From the NCBI RefSeq assembly GCF_000012505.1, contig NC_007513.1, positions 2,108,001 through 2,172,000 on the forward strand: DNA of 64,000 nt. The letters run 5' to 3'. This DNA is from Synechococcus sp. CC9902 (GTDB lineage Bacteria; Cyanobacteriota; Cyanobacteriia; PCC-6307; Cyanobiaceae). The notes under the pieces are model-generated. The model made no database searches. It saw only the letters and a list, made by a program, of their open reading frames with translations, and was not told where the DNA came from. Positions 11,684-21,684 of this stretch are shown one piece after another (the stretch's first letter is position 1; every line of letters starts with the position of its first letter). A program made the position numbers and the translations under genes.

Positions 11684-12480
11684 CAGGCCCCCATAGCGCT
11701 GTAACGACGCACGCCAGCCCGCCAGAGCAGCAGCACTAGCGGCAACAACAAGGCGATCCAGGCCAGCTGCGCCCCGAAACCAGCCATCAGGTCCACCGGC
11801 TGCCCAGCTAGCACCCGAGCCGGAAAGTCGATCAGATAAGGGAAGGGCGTCCACTGGGCAAAAGCCCGCACCTCCGGCGGGAACGCCGTGAGCGGCGCCA
11901 AAAGGCCGGAGAGGAAGACAAAAGGAATGAACTGAAGCCGCTCGAGGGCGCTGGCCTTTTCACTCCAGAAGCAAAGGGCCGCAATCAAGCTCTGAAACAG
12001 GAAAGCAATCGCAAAGGCCAGCCAGGTGGCCAGCCAGGCCAGCAGGAACCCACCAAGAGAAGGCAGCCAGAAGGCCTGGGGCTGCACCACAAAGAACACT
12101 GCAGCGATCAGGGCCGCGAAGGGCAGACGCGTGAGCTGCTCACCCAGGTGGGCCGCCACATACCGCCAGAGCGGGTGCAGAGGTTGCAGCAGATAGGGCG
12201 ACAGCCGGCCGAGAAGAGCGTCCTCCTCGAAGGCGTAGACCACCCAAACCACCGTGAACTGGCGGACCAGATAGGCGCTGAGAAAGTAGCGATCAAGGGC
12301 CACACCATCGAGCCCCAAGCCGGTGCGGGCCTCACTGCCACTCCAGACGCTGAGCATGATGAAGGGCAGCACACCGGAGAGTGCCCAGAGGGCGATCTCA
12401 GCGCGGTACTCGAGCATGTGGGCGTACTGGGATCCCAACAGCACCCGAACAATCCGCCGGTTCAGCCCAAAGATCCGCAT
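11683..12480 (-). CDS. ABC-2 type transporter permease (first of pair)
   Basis: 265 residues from the ATG at 12480; a TTG three bases upstream is also in frame. Six hydrophobic segments with 'LLGRLSPYLLQPLHPLWRYVA', the counterpart of 'LLKPI' in the partner permease, place it in the same ABC-2 family. The start overlaps the TGA of the ATPase gene, and the stop overlaps the next permease's start. Cyanobacterial relatives are often labelled multidrug or lipid exporters without proof. Confidence 0.85.
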   Translation of the reverse strand: MRIFGLNRRIVRVLLGSQYAHMLEYRAEIALWALSGVLPFIMLSVWSGSEARTGLGLDGVALDRYFLSAYLVRQFTVVWVVYAFEEDALLGRLSPYLLQPLHPLWRYVAAHLGEQLTRLPFAALIAAVFFVVQPQAFWLPSLGGFLLAWLATWLAFAIAFLFQSLIAALCFWSEKASALERLQFIPFVFLSGLLAPLTAFPPEVRAFAQWTPFPYLIDFPARVLAGQPVDLMAGFGAQLAWIALLLPLVLLLWRAGVRRYSAMGA

Positions 12481-13466
12481 CAAACGCGCCCCTGACGGAA
12501 CAGGTCGCCGATCAAGGCATCAATCGGAGGGTCGTTGACCTCAAGATCGACAACAGGGAAGCGATCGAGGAGGGCGGCGACCACGCTGGTGAGCTCATCC
12601 CGGGCAACCCGCAGATGAACCGATGATCCCTGCAAACTCTCCAAACGCCCTAAACCAACCAAGGCATCGGCCGTAACGGGGTGCTCCAGTTCAAGCCGCA
12701 CCTCCCGTTCCGGCGCAAGAGCAAGGGTGAGCTGATCCAACGGGCCATCGTGAAACAAGGAGCCCTGGTGAATCAGCAGCACCCTGGGGCAAAGCGCCGT
12801 GATGTCTGCCATGTAATGGCTTGTGAGCAACACCGTTGCACCAGTGCGGCGGTTGTAATCAGCCAGAAACTGCCGCACCCGTGCCTGGGCATTCACATCC
12901 AGCCCCAAGGTGGGTTCATCGAGGAACAACACCTCGGGCTCATGCAACAAGGCAGCTAGAAGCTCTGCCTTCATGCGTTGGCCCAACGACAACTTTCGAA
13001 CCGGTCGGGTGAGCTCCTCCCCGAGTTCAAGCAAATCAGCCAAAGCATTGATCCGACGCTGGGCGAGCTGATCGCTGATCCCATACACCGCCGCATTCAC
13101 CCTCAGCGAATCCATCGGCGGAAGATCCCAGAGCAGCTGCTGCTTCTGCCCCATCACAAGGGTGATCCGACGCAGGAACTCCGCCTGGCGTCGTTGCGGC
13201 CGGTGCCCCGCAACCTGAACACTCCCGGAGCTGGGGTGGATCAAGCCACAAAGCATTTTCAATGTGGTGGTTTTGCCGGCGCCATTGGCCCCCAGGAAAC
13301 CCACCATCTCGCCGGGCGCGATCTGAAACGACACGTCTTGCACGGCCACCACATCTCTGGTGCGGCGCCGAACGAAATGACGCAAGGTGCCTGCCAGACC
13401 GGGCTGTTTCTCGGCAACCCGGTAAATCTTGCTGAGCCCTTCGACCTCGATCAAAACGGGGGCCAA
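12480..13466 (-). CDS. ABC transporter ATP-binding protein of ABC-2 exporter
   Basis: 328 residues. Walker A 'GANGAGKTT' is at about 59-67, the signature region 'LSLGQRMKAE' at about 158-167 and Walker B 'VLFLDEPTLGLD' near 179-190, with the H-loop in 'LLTSHYM'. An extended N-terminus ('RVAEKQPGLAGTLRHFVRR') and C-terminal domain are usual for ATPases paired with this permease type. The start is TTG at 13466 and no nearby ATG exists. It heads a four-gene minus-strand operon (ATPase, two permeases, TVP38-like). Confidence 0.92.
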   Translation of the reverse strand: MAPVLIEVEGLSKIYRVAEKQPGLAGTLRHFVRRRTRDVVAVQDVSFQIAPGEMVGFLGANGAGKTTTLKMLCGLIHPSSGSVQVAGHRPQRRQAEFLRRITLVMGQKQQLLWDLPPMDSLRVNAAVYGISDQLAQRRINALADLLELGEELTRPVRKLSLGQRMKAELLAALLHEPEVLFLDEPTLGLDVNAQARVRQFLADYNRRTGATVLLTSHYMADITALCPRVLLIHQGSLFHDGPLDQLTLALAPEREVRLELEHPVTADALVGLGRLESLQGSSVHLRVARDELTSVVAALLDRFPVVDLEVNDPPIDALIGDLFRQGRV

Positions 13467-13586
13467 AGCAATGTCTCAACGCTACGGGAGAACAGCACCC
13501 GAGATCGATCGTTATCTAAAAGGATCGATCTGATCTTGTTGATCCAAATCGGCACACTGAGCACAGCAATGACGCAGTAATAGCCA

Positions 13587-14660
13587 ATGCGAAAACAGCT
13601 CGTTGGAGATCTGGACTTCCTGCACTCAAACATCGGAGTCATCGAAGGAACCATCGGATTACTGCTGATCTGGCTGGCCCTTGCCCTAATCGAACGACGC
13701 GGTCGGAGCCTCGGACAATTAATCGCCAAATCCATCCGTCAACCGCTGCTCCTGGGACTGAGTGCGTCCCTCTATCTGGGCTGGCTAGGGCAACAAATTG
13801 CCAAAAATGTCACTTGGTTAGACGGCAGCAATGCGCTGAAACTATCTGCAGCCATCACGGTGATCGCGGTCATGTGGGCGATCCATCGCCTCGGCCATGC
13901 CCTGATGGAAACCCGGCGCTTTGAGAGCTGGCTTCAAATGGATGATGCGAAAGACCGGTCAATGGCCGTCAGCTTTCTCAGCCGCATCTTCACAATCTTG
14001 ATCGTGATCATTGGTGTTGGCGCACTGATGCTCACCTTTGGTGTGCCGGCCACAGCCCTTGCCGCCCTTGGTGGGGGCGCCGGCGTCGGCCTGGCCTTTG
14101 GCACGCAAAACATCACTCAAAATTTCTTCTCTGGGTTCATGTTGTTTTTCAACCGTCCATTTAAGGAAGGAGATTGGATCAGCACAAACGGAATGGAAGG
14201 AACTGTTGAAAATATCGGTTGGTATCACACACGTCTACGCACATTTGATCGGCGACCGATGTATATCCCTAATTCGGTATTTGCCACCAACAGCATCACA
14301 AATCCGGGGCAAATGTACAACCGTCGAATTTTGGCAAATATTGGCCTGAGATACGAAGATCTCCCCGTGATGAACACCGTGACCAAGCAAATACGCGATC
14401 TACTGAAGACCCATCCCTCCATCGATCAAGATCAAATAATCTTGGTTCACTTCAACTCCTGGGAAAGCTCATCCCTCAATTTACAGATTTATTGTTTTAC
14501 TAAAACCACGGCTTGGCAAGAATATCTTGATATTCAGCAAGAAGTATTCCTGCAAATTGCATCCATCGTGCAAGCCAACAATGCCGATTTTGCCTTCGAC
14601 TGCACCACGCTCTATCCCGCACCAGAGCTGAAGCCAGAGCAGGTCTTTCCATCGTCCTAA
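13587..14660 (+). CDS. MscS-family mechanosensitive channel protein (small-conductance type)
   Basis: 357 residues: an N-terminal four-helix region, then the pore-lining Gly/Ala helix 'TALAALGGGAGVGLAFGTQNITQNFFSGFML' (about 152-182), followed by the beta domain ('RPFKEGDWIS', 'VENIGWYHTRLRTFDRRPMYIPNS') and C-terminal alpha/beta part. MscS proteins open under membrane tension to release osmolytes. It is divergent from the ABC operon across a 120-bp gap. A second MscS-type gene lies at 18806, with a different N-terminus. Confidence 0.92.
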   Translation: MRKQLVGDLDFLHSNIGVIEGTIGLLLIWLALALIERRGRSLGQLIAKSIRQPLLLGLSASLYLGWLGQQIAKNVTWLDGSNALKLSAAITVIAVMWAIHRLGHALMETRRFESWLQMDDAKDRSMAVSFLSRIFTILIVIIGVGALMLTFGVPATALAALGGGAGVGLAFGTQNITQNFFSGFMLFFNRPFKEGDWISTNGMEGTVENIGWYHTRLRTFDRRPMYIPNSVFATNSITNPGQMYNRRILANIGLRYEDLPVMNTVTKQIRDLLKTHPSIDQDQIILVHFNSWESSSLNLQIYCFTKTTAWQEYLDIQQEVFLQIASIVQANNADFAFDCTTLYPAPELKPEQVFPSS

Positions 14661-14726
14661 GTAGCACTGATGGGTACTTATTTCCCATGCATGCAGCTCA
14701 AAAACAGAACGACAAACAAACGATGA

Positions 14727-17471
14727 TTAACGCAAATCCGCCAGCCGTTTGCGTGCGAGCGCAGCCTGAGCCTCTGCGTCCGCAAGATTGGCTTTGCATT
14801 CCGCCACCACCTCTGGTGGCGCCTTATCCGCGAAATTGGGATTGCCCAGGCGACCAGCCAAACCCTTGATCTCCTTTTCAGCTTTACTGATATCTTTTTC
14901 CAACCGGCCCGCCAACGCTTCTAAATCCACCAAACCCTCAATCGGCAGTAACACCTGCAGTTCGCCACTCACCCCAGCCAACGCTTTCGCCACCGGAGCC
15001 GCTTCCGCTTGAGCGGGCGTCATCACGTCAACGGAATCAGCACGGGTCAAAGCAGTGATATCGGCCGTGCCCTGCTCCAACACAGCCTTTAGATCTGCAC
15101 GGCTCGTGACGAAACGCACCGGCACGGATTGCGAAGGCTTCAGCCCAGCCACGGCCCGTAAGTTGCGCACCACACGGATGGCAGCAATCAGCTCAGCGAA
15201 TGCCCCCTCCAACGCATCATCCAGCGATGTCTCATCCATGGCCGGCCAAGGTTGCAAGGCCAACAAAGTTGCCTCCCCCTCTGCCGTAACGCTGTGCCAA
15301 AGCTCCTCCGTGAGATGGGGCATCAGCGGATGCAGCATCAAGTGCATTTGGCTAATCACCTTGGCCAGCACTTGCTTCGCCGTGCGCTGATCCGCCAACG
15401 CCTCCGCTGAGGGGTTCTCACCAGGGTTGAGCCGGCGCTTGCTGAGCTCGAGATACCAATCGCAGACGTCGTTCCAGGCAAACTCGTACAGCCCTTTTGC
15501 CGCTTCGCCCAGGGCATAACTGCCGTATCGCCCCGCCGTTTCTCGGTTCACCCGAGCCAAGCGCGACAGGATCCAGCGATCCGCCAGCTGCAGGGCAGCG
15601 GGGTCGGGATCCCCAAGCTGGGCGGGGGTTTCGCCGCCCAGGTTCATCAGCGCAAAGCGGGTGGCATTCCACAGCTTGTTGGCGAAGTTGCGGGAGGCCT
15701 CCACCGTCGCGGACGTGTCCTTTTTCCGGTCGTAATCGAGGCGGATGTCCTGACCAGCCCCAGCCACTTCCCGCACCAAAGCAAAGCGCAGGGCATCGGT
15801 GCCATAGCGCTCAATCAGCAACAACGGATCGATGCCATTGCCAGCGCTTTTGCTCATCTTGCGGTTCTGTTCATCCCGCACCAAACCATGGATATAAACA
15901 TCTTTAAACGGCATTTCACCGGTGAAAGCGCCGGCCATCATCGTCATCCGGGCCACCCAGAAAAAGATGATGTCGAAGCCCGTCACCAGGGTGCTGGTGG
16001 GGTACCAACGGTTCAAATCAGGGGCATTGGCATCCGGCCAACCCAGGGTTGAAAACGGCCACAGCCCGCTGGAGAACCAGGTGTCGAGCACGTCTTCGTC
16101 CTGCTCGATCTGCGCAGCCGCTCCATACTCCGCCTTGGCTTTCTGCAGTGCTTCGGCTTCATCCCGAGCCACCACATAAGGCGTGGTGTCCGTGTATTTG
16201 CCGTCGGTCTCACTGATCACAAACCAGGCCGGAATGCGGTGGCCCCACCAGAGTTGGCGGCTAATGCACCAGTCGCGGATATCGGTGAGCCAGTCGCGGT
16301 ACACCTTCTCCCAGCGGTCTGGCAGGAAGCGCGGATCCTGCTCGGCGAGCGCCTCCCGACAACGGGCAGCCAAAGGCTCCGTTTTCACAAACCACTGGGT
16401 GGAGAGCAACGGCTCCACCGGCACCTTGCCGCGCTCCGAATGGGGAACACTGTGGCGGTACTCCTCCACCTTCACCAACAACCCTTCCGCTTCGAGTGCA
16501 GCAACGACGGCTTTCCTTGCCTCGAAACGATCTAAACCTTCAAACCGGCCCGCGGCGGCATTCATCGTGCCGTTCTTCCGCATCACGGTGATCTGCGGAA
16601 GATCATTCCGCTGGCCGATTGCGAAGTCATTGGGGTCGTGGGCCGGCGTCACCTTGACGCAGCCCGTCCCAAAGTCTTTTTCAACATGGTCGTCAGCGAC
16701 GATCGGAATCTGGCGACCGACAAACGGAAGATCCAGGGTTTGTCCCACAAGGTGGGAATAACGCTCGTCGGTGGGATTCACGGCCACCGCCGTGTCACCC
16801 AGCATCGTTTCGGGGCGCGTGGTGGCCACTTCTAAAAAGCCATCCCCACTGCTGAGCGGATAGCGGAAATGCCAAAGATGGCCATCCACCTCTTTCATCT
16901 CCACTTCCAGATCACTCACTGCCGAGCCGGACGCCGGGCACCAATTCACGAGGTATTCACCCCTGTAGATCAGGCCCTGCTCGTGCAGCCGCACAAAGGC
17001 TTCCTTCACCGCCTCACTCAAGCCCTCATCCAGGGTGAAGCGTTGACGCTTCCAATCAACGGAATAGCCCAGACGACGCAATTGGCCAACGATGCGGCCG
17101 CCACTCTCTGCTTTCCACTGCCAGGCCCGCTCAAGAAAAGCCTCACGACCCAAGTCGTGGCGTGTCTTGCCTTCCTCTTTGAGTTGCTTCTCAAGGATGC
17201 TCTGAACCGCAATCGAAGCGTGGTCTGTACCCGGGAGACACAGAACGTTTTTGCCAGCCAACCGCTGGTAGCGGACGATCGTGTCGATGAGGGCCGTATT
17301 AAAGGCATGGCCCATATGAAGGCTTCCGGTGACATTTGGCGGCGGAATCACCACCGCAAATGGTTCACCCTCCGCAGCTGGGTCCGGATGGAATGCCCCC
17401 TGCTCCTCCCAGGCCTTTTGCCAGCGGGCTTCTGTACCCACCGGGTCATACGTTTTGGCCAGTTCGGGCAC
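14727..17471 (-). CDS. valS: Valyl-tRNA synthetase ValS
   Basis: 914 residues from a GTG at 17471 ('[10 protein letters not shown]...'), which fits the family N-terminus better than a TTG 60 bp upstream; the start remains uncertain because no clear ribosome-binding site is visible. Class I signatures: HIGH-type '[10 protein letters not shown]' near the N-terminus and KMSKS in '[14 protein letters not shown]'. The editing domain and the C-terminal coiled-coil ('[22 protein letters not shown]') are present. It charges tRNA-Val; a tRNA-Val gene lies at 26910. Confidence 0.96.
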   Translation of the reverse strand: MPELAKTYDPVGTEARWQKAWEEQGAFHPDPAAEGEPFAVVIPPPNVTGSLHMGHAFNTALIDTIVRYQRLAGKNVLCLPGTDHASIAVQSILEKQLKEEGKTRHDLGREAFLERAWQWKAESGGRIVGQLRRLGYSVDWKRQRFTLDEGLSEAVKEAFVRLHEQGLIYRGEYLVNWCPASGSAVSDLEVEMKEVDGHLWHFRYPLSSGDGFLEVATTRPETMLGDTAVAVNPTDERYSHLVGQTLDLPFVGRQIPIVADDHVEKDFGTGCVKVTPAHDPNDFAIGQRNDLPQITVMRKNGTMNAAAGRFEGLDRFEARKAVVAALEAEGLLVKVEEYRHSVPHSERGKVPVEPLLSTQWFVKTEPLAARCREALAEQDPRFLPDRWEKVYRDWLTDIRDWCISRQLWWGHRIPAWFVISETDGKYTDTTPYVVARDEAEALQKAKAEYGAAAQIEQDEDVLDTWFSSGLWPFSTLGWPDANAPDLNRWYPTSTLVTGFDIIFFWVARMTMMAGAFTGEMPFKDVYIHGLVRDEQNRKMSKSAGNGIDPLLLIERYGTDALRFALVREVAGAGQDIRLDYDRKKDTSATVEASRNFANKLWNATRFALMNLGGETPAQLGDPDPAALQLADRWILSRLARVNRETAGRYGSYALGEAAKGLYEFAWNDVCDWYLELSKRRLNPGENPSAEALADQRTAKQVLAKVISQMHLMLHPLMPHLTEELWHSVTAEGEATLLALQPWPAMDETSLDDALEGAFAELIAAIRVVRNLRAVAGLKPSQSVPVRFVTSRADLKAVLEQGTADITALTRADSVDVMTPAQAEAAPVAKALAGVSGELQVLLPIEGLVDLEALAGRLEKDISKAEKEIKGLAGRLGNPNFADKAPPEVVAECKANLADAEAQAALARKRLADLR

Positions 17472-17558
17472 GGAAGCAATGCATTGCTTTGTCCATGCTC
17501 GCAAAACCCTGTTCTGCCCTAACCAACGCAACTAGGATCGATTCATCAATTGAGCGCC

Positions 17559-18809
17559 ATGCATCCAATCCGGATTCGACATCTGGCTTTGGGAATCACG
17601 CTGGCAGCGCTCACATCCGGCTGCGGCAATTGGCGCCCACCGGTTGTGATCACTGTGGTTCGCACGATCGACAATTCAGAAACAGTGTCCGCGGAGGACT
17701 ACGAACGTCTTCGTGAGATCACGGAAGAAGCGATTGATCACATCAAAAGCGTTGATCCAGCGATCCGTCCTCAGCTGACGCTGTCGTCTCAGAAAAACTT
17801 CGTTGAAGAGATTGAGGGTCAAACCCGCAGTGGCTTTGGCCCGGATCTTCTGATCACCGATAGCGATACGGCATTGGAGCTCTACCAGCGCAACTTGGTG
17901 GATCCGATTCAACTTGACCCGGAAGATCGCGCTGATACGCCGAGCTATCTATTCGACCTAGTCACAAGTCAAGACGGCCAACTGGTGGGCCGTCCAGTGA
18001 ACCAATTCGTACAGCTGGCCTGCTTCAACAAGGAGCGCATGGCCTCACCTCCCATGACTCTGGAGGAGATGGAAAAAGAGAGCGATGACAATAACTTTGG
18101 TATGGCGCTTCAACTCAAGGATTTGTTCTGGAGTGCCGAATCCTTCGACGCCGGGGAGGCCATGGAAGCCGCCCTCTCGAAGCTGCCCCCCAATACTGAG
18201 CGTCAGGCCAACGTGACCAACTGGCTGCGCTGGCTCGAAAAAGCCAGTTATCAGCAAAACATTCGTTTCCTCAACGACCAGCGCAGCCTCCGCGATGCCT
18301 TGATCAGTGGTGAGCTGGACTGGATCACCTGCTGGAGCAGCAGCCTGCGGGACCTTCGACAACAAATGCAAGGCAAGTTGGCTCTCGCTCCGCTCCCAAA
18401 AGGTCCTTCCACGCAACGCAAAGCCACCACCAAATTGCAGGTTTGGTCGCTGGGACGCAATTCCAGTCGGAACCAACGCGAAAAGGCTTTGGTGATGATC
18501 GACTTCATCAGCAAACCTTGGGCCCAAAAAACCTATGCCCTGGCAGGGCGTAACTCGTTACCCGTCAATCGCAAGGCCGCCAAAATCGTGGCCGCCAAAA
18601 TTCCCGGTGGAACGGAAGCATTGGTGATGTATGCCAAGCAATCGCTTACAGAAAACGCCGCCAAAGGGCAATCCAAAGCGCGTGTGTTCCGCGATCCAGA
18701 GCGGTATGAAGCCATTTCAGAGGCTTTGCTGGACACCATCTACGACGTCAGCTCTCCAGAGGAATCGAGCCAACACATCCTCAAAAGCTTGCGGGAGAGC
18801 GATTCATGA
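17559..18809 (+). CDS. Periplasmic-binding-protein-like lipoprotein
   Basis: 416 residues from the ATG at 17559. The signal peptide ends in a lipobox 'LTSGC' with the lipidated Cys at 22. The rest has the layout of family 1 extracellular solute-binding proteins: 'GPDLLITDSDTALELYQRNLVDPIQL', a hinge region and the late helix 'REKALVMIDFISKPWAQK' with 'GRNSLPVN'. No ABC permease or ATPase accompanies it. Its TGA overlaps the ATG of a MscS-type channel gene at 18806, which indicates coupled expression. Ligand unknown. Confidence 0.85.
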   Translation: MHPIRIRHLALGITLAALTSGCGNWRPPVVITVVRTIDNSETVSAEDYERLREITEEAIDHIKSVDPAIRPQLTLSSQKNFVEEIEGQTRSGFGPDLLITDSDTALELYQRNLVDPIQLDPEDRADTPSYLFDLVTSQDGQLVGRPVNQFVQLACFNKERMASPPMTLEEMEKESDDNNFGMALQLKDLFWSAESFDAGEAMEAALSKLPPNTERQANVTNWLRWLEKASYQQNIRFLNDQRSLRDALISGELDWITCWSSSLRDLRQQMQGKLALAPLPKGPSTQRKATTKLQVWSLGRNSSRNQREKALVMIDFISKPWAQKTYALAGRNSLPVNRKAAKIVAAKIPGGTEALVMYAKQSLTENAAKGQSKARVFRDPERYEAISEALLDTIYDVSSPEESSQHILKSLRESDS

Positions 18810-20101
18810 TCACCGAAATCACCGCTGAAACCACCGCCTGGCTGGGCTACTTGCAGCGCGGATCCGTGCTCCTCCAGGTGGGACTGTTCGTTGCAGCCCT
18901 AAGCAGCGAATCCAGGGTTAAACGCAAACTCAGCACTCCTCTAATCGCCAGCCTCAACCCTCTGATCGTGCCGGGGGTGCTCTTTCTCAGCGCCACCAGC
19001 CTGACCCTGGCTGGAGTCACCGCAGGCTATCTGCAGTATCTGGCCCTGATCTGGCTGATCTGGCGCTGCGTGGAACCCACCAAGCAGTTAATCAACGGCC
19101 GTTTTCCAAAGGTCCCCGTCGAAGAAATCGACAAGTCGTTCTTCCGACCCATCCTGCTGGTGGTGTCGATCCTCACCTTTTTCCAGATGCTGGGAAGCCG
19201 GGAATCGCTGTCGTTGATCTCCATTGGCGATGTTTTCGGAGTCACACTCACCATCGGCAAATTGTTCACGGCATTGGTGATCGTTTATCTCGTCATCACC
19301 ATGGCCAGTCGCCCTGCCTCATTCGCAGCTTGGCTTGGGGGGGGCTTTTTTGGGATCAAACCCCAGGGGCGCAAGGCACTGGAGGTAATTCTTCGCTACT
19401 CGGTGATCGGCATCGGAGTAATTGGGGTGGCCTATTACATCGGCATCAATGGCACCGCTCTGGTGGCCGTTGCCGGTGGCCTATCGGTGGGAATCGGCTT
19501 CGGGATTAAAGAAATTATCTCCAACTTCATCAGCAGCCTCTGGCTGTTGTTCGAAGGTTCCGTACGTCCAGGCGAAATCCTGATGATCAACGGTGACCCC
19601 TGCACCGTCCGAAAACTGGGGTTACGCGCCACCCAACTACGCCGAGGTCGTGATGGTGCCGAACTCCTAATTCCCAATCAAAACTTCTTCACTCAAGAGG
19701 CCGAGTCGTACACCGCAGAAGAAACATCCCGACGTGATGTGGTGGCGGTGGGAGCTGCCTATCACCACGAACCGAAGCAGGTGATTGCCATTTTGGAAGA
19801 GGTGGCCCGACAGCACGAGAAGGTTCTGCAGTACCCACCACCAGCAGCCTTCACCGTTGATTTCGCTGATTCTTCGATCAACTACAAGTTGCTGTTTTGG
19901 GTGCGAAATCCCCTGGAAGCCTTCGCAGTCGGGAGCGATCTGCGCCAAGCGATCTGGAATGCTTTTGACGAAAACGGCATTGGCATTCCGTTCCCACAGC
20001 GGCAGGTATACCCAATGGAATGGCCCCCGTCCAAAGAGCAATCCCTTCGCCTTGGCGATGCACGCCATCAATTACAAAGCGAAGCCGAAGAGGCGGACTA
20101 A
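18806..20101 (+). CDS. MscS-family channel protein paired with binding lipoprotein
   Basis: 431 residues, with an ATGA overlap to the upstream lipoprotein gene. About five N-terminal membrane helices precede the pore helix 'GTALVAVAGGLSVGIGFGIKEIISNF' (about 217-241), then the beta domain ('GSVRPGEILMINGDPCTVRKLGLRATQLR') and C-terminal domain ending in an acidic/basic tail. The pore signature is clear, with a Gly/Ala pattern like MscS TM3. It may be a gated channel rather than a simple safety valve, given its partner; that is inference. Confidence 0.9.
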   Translation: MITEITAETTAWLGYLQRGSVLLQVGLFVAALSSESRVKRKLSTPLIASLNPLIVPGVLFLSATSLTLAGVTAGYLQYLALIWLIWRCVEPTKQLINGRFPKVPVEEIDKSFFRPILLVVSILTFFQMLGSRESLSLISIGDVFGVTLTIGKLFTALVIVYLVITMASRPASFAAWLGGGFFGIKPQGRKALEVILRYSVIGIGVIGVAYYIGINGTALVAVAGGLSVGIGFGIKEIISNFISSLWLLFEGSVRPGEILMINGDPCTVRKLGLRATQLRRGRDGAELLIPNQNFFTQEAESYTAEETSRRDVVAVGAAYHHEPKQVIAILEEVARQHEKVLQYPPPAAFTVDFADSSINYKLLFWVRNPLEAFAVGSDLRQAIWNAFDENGIGIPFPQRQVYPMEWPPSKEQSLRLGDARHQLQSEAEEAD

Positions 20102-20235
20102 ATCGATCCAACCAATAAAAAATTCTTAGGAATTACTAAAAAATCACTAAATAACAGTCCATACAATTGATGCGCTAGGTGCTCACAATTTTGAATCTCA
20201 ATACTGCATCAAAATAATTAAAAGCCAATCATTTT

Positions 20236-20886
20236 CTATTGCATAGGAGGGCTAGGTACTGCGCCCTTTGCTAAGCGCTGGATATAACTTTGACGTGCCC
20301 CCGCATTGATCCAACCAGTCGCAATTGTCTTGCTGAACGTTTGATTGACTCGTCCACGATGAATGTGGGATGGACCTGCCGGAAAAATCACTAATTTGCC
20401 TCGTACGGCCGGTTCATGATGCTTCTGCCAATGGAATTCTGTGCCCGCTTCCTCGACTGAGTTGCAGTACAAAATCCAAGCCAACACACGATGAACGGGT
20501 TCAGTTGCTTCATCACTCATCGTCCAGTCGCAATGCCACCGTTTAAACCCCTCTCCAGGCGCGTAGCGCTGCAAATTAAAGATCGGCATCACAAACAACT
20601 CTTGGTCCGGACAAACGGAACGGAAGAGAGGCCGTTCTTGGAGGTAGCGCTCTAATCCCGCAGCGACTCCACGCAGGATCACATCGGATAAGGCAAAAGC
20701 ATCGAGATCAGTTTTATCAATGGCCACCAAACTGATATCCGTCGACACTTTGTCTGGTTCCTCTCCACCCCCAGAACCAAAGGCCACCCCAGGCCGTTGC
20801 AGATCCGTACGGCGATCGAAAAATGCCATCACGCCATCAGCGACCGCTTCAAAGCCAGCGTTCTGATAACGAGCAATGAGGTCCAT
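20236..20886 (-). CDS. 2-oxoglutarate/Fe(II)-dependent oxygenase (prolyl 4-hydroxylase-like)
   Basis: 216 residues. Iron ligands are His118 and Asp120 in 'KRWHCDW' and a distal His in 'GPSHIHRG' (about 174 or 176), followed by an Arg for 2-oxoglutarate. The surrounding 'RYAPGEGFKRWHCDW' and 'LVIFPAGPSHIHRG' match the P4Hc layout. Substrate unknown. The start is 2 bp from the end of the upstream gene at 20889, so the two form an operon. A 134-bp AT-rich gap separates it from the convergent MscS gene. Confidence 0.85.
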   Translation of the reverse strand: MDLIARYQNAGFEAVADGVMAFFDRRTDLQRPGVAFGSGGGEEPDKVSTDISLVAIDKTDLDAFALSDVILRGVAAGLERYLQERPLFRSVCPDQELFVMPIFNLQRYAPGEGFKRWHCDWTMSDEATEPVHRVLAWILYCNSVEEAGTEFHWQKHHEPAVRGKLVIFPAGPSHIHRGRVNQTFSKTIATGWINAGARQSYIQRLAKGAVPSPPMQ

Positions 20887-20888
20887 GG

Positions 20889-21359
20889 CTAAGGGGATTC
20901 AGAGCGTTTCCAAGGGATCGCTACCACTCCATCAAGAGCTTGCCAGCGACTGCGATCGGCGCTGACCAACTCCAACAGATCAATGCGCTCAAGGGCACGG
21001 GTGAGACGTTCTGGCGCAAGAACCGATGGATCCTGAGGTGCCTGGGACAGCACCAACACCTGAGCATCAGCTGGATCCGCCAAAACGTGAAGCTCCAGAT
21101 CGGCCAACTCGCGTTCAAAAAATGAACGGCGTAGTCGCGTAGTGATCCGTTCACCCAGCGACTGAGCGAAGTGCTCAAAGTTGTCTTTATCGCTGGAAAG
21201 CCCGCAATTCAGGGCCAGCCAAATCATTAATTTGGCCCAACTATCCACGGTCCATAGCGGTTGAAAGCTGAGTCGGTGCTGACGAATCAGCTCGATCAGA
21301 GCGAAGTCGACCAGGGTTCCCTGCAGCTGATCGGAATCCGGAAGGCTCATACCGAACAT
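20889..21359 (-). CDS. Hypothetical protein, operon partner of the oxygenase
   Basis: 156 residues (153 if ATG 21350 is used). Mostly helical and acidic, with a core 'WTVDSWAKLMIWLALNCGL' and a later alpha/beta half 'LHVLADPADAQVLVLSQAP'. Not recognised; such proteins are typical of picocyanobacteria. It is immediately upstream of the oxygenase gene on the same strand and divergent from a small acidic protein at 21421. Confidence 0.75.
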   Translation of the reverse strand: MFGMSLPDSDQLQGTLVDFALIELIRQHRLSFQPLWTVDSWAKLMIWLALNCGLSSDKDNFEHFAQSLGERITTRLRRSFFERELADLELHVLADPADAQVLVLSQAPQDPSVLAPERLTRALERIDLLELVSADRSRWQALDGVVAIPWKRSESP

Positions 21360-21420
21360 CTGCTGGGGACATCTTCCCTCTTGAAGGTCAAACTGGGTGT
21401 GCGAACGATTGGCTCAGACC

Positions 21421-21678
21421 ATGGCCCTGGACCTCAACGATCCCGAACTCGAGTTCTCGGATCTGGTGTACGCCTACCAGAGTTGGGTAATGGCCGTCAT
21501 CAATGACGAAAAACTCGAGGGTGAAGACAAGCTGCTCACCGACGACATCACGGAGGATGCGCTTAATTCCATGCGTTTCTTGCCTGGCGAAGTCACCAGT
21601 GCGATCGAAACTTCCCTCGCGCGCGTTTACGACGTTGATCCTGATGAGCTAGCCGAACTGCTCTTCCCGGAAGACTGA
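21421..21678 (+). CDS. Small acidic hypothetical protein
   Basis: 85 residues from the ATG at 21421; an in-frame start at 21397 would add 8 residues. Strongly acidic, with an Asp/Glu-rich opening ('DLNDPELEFSDLVYAYQSW') and ending ('VDPDELAELLFPED'), probably all alpha-helical. Not assignable to a function. It lies 6 bp before the SDR gene and may share its transcript. Confidence 0.75.
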   Translation: MALDLNDPELEFSDLVYAYQSWVMAVINDEKLEGEDKLLTDDITEDALNSMRFLPGEVTSAIETSLARVYDVDPDELAELLFPED

Positions 21679-21684
21679 CGCCCT

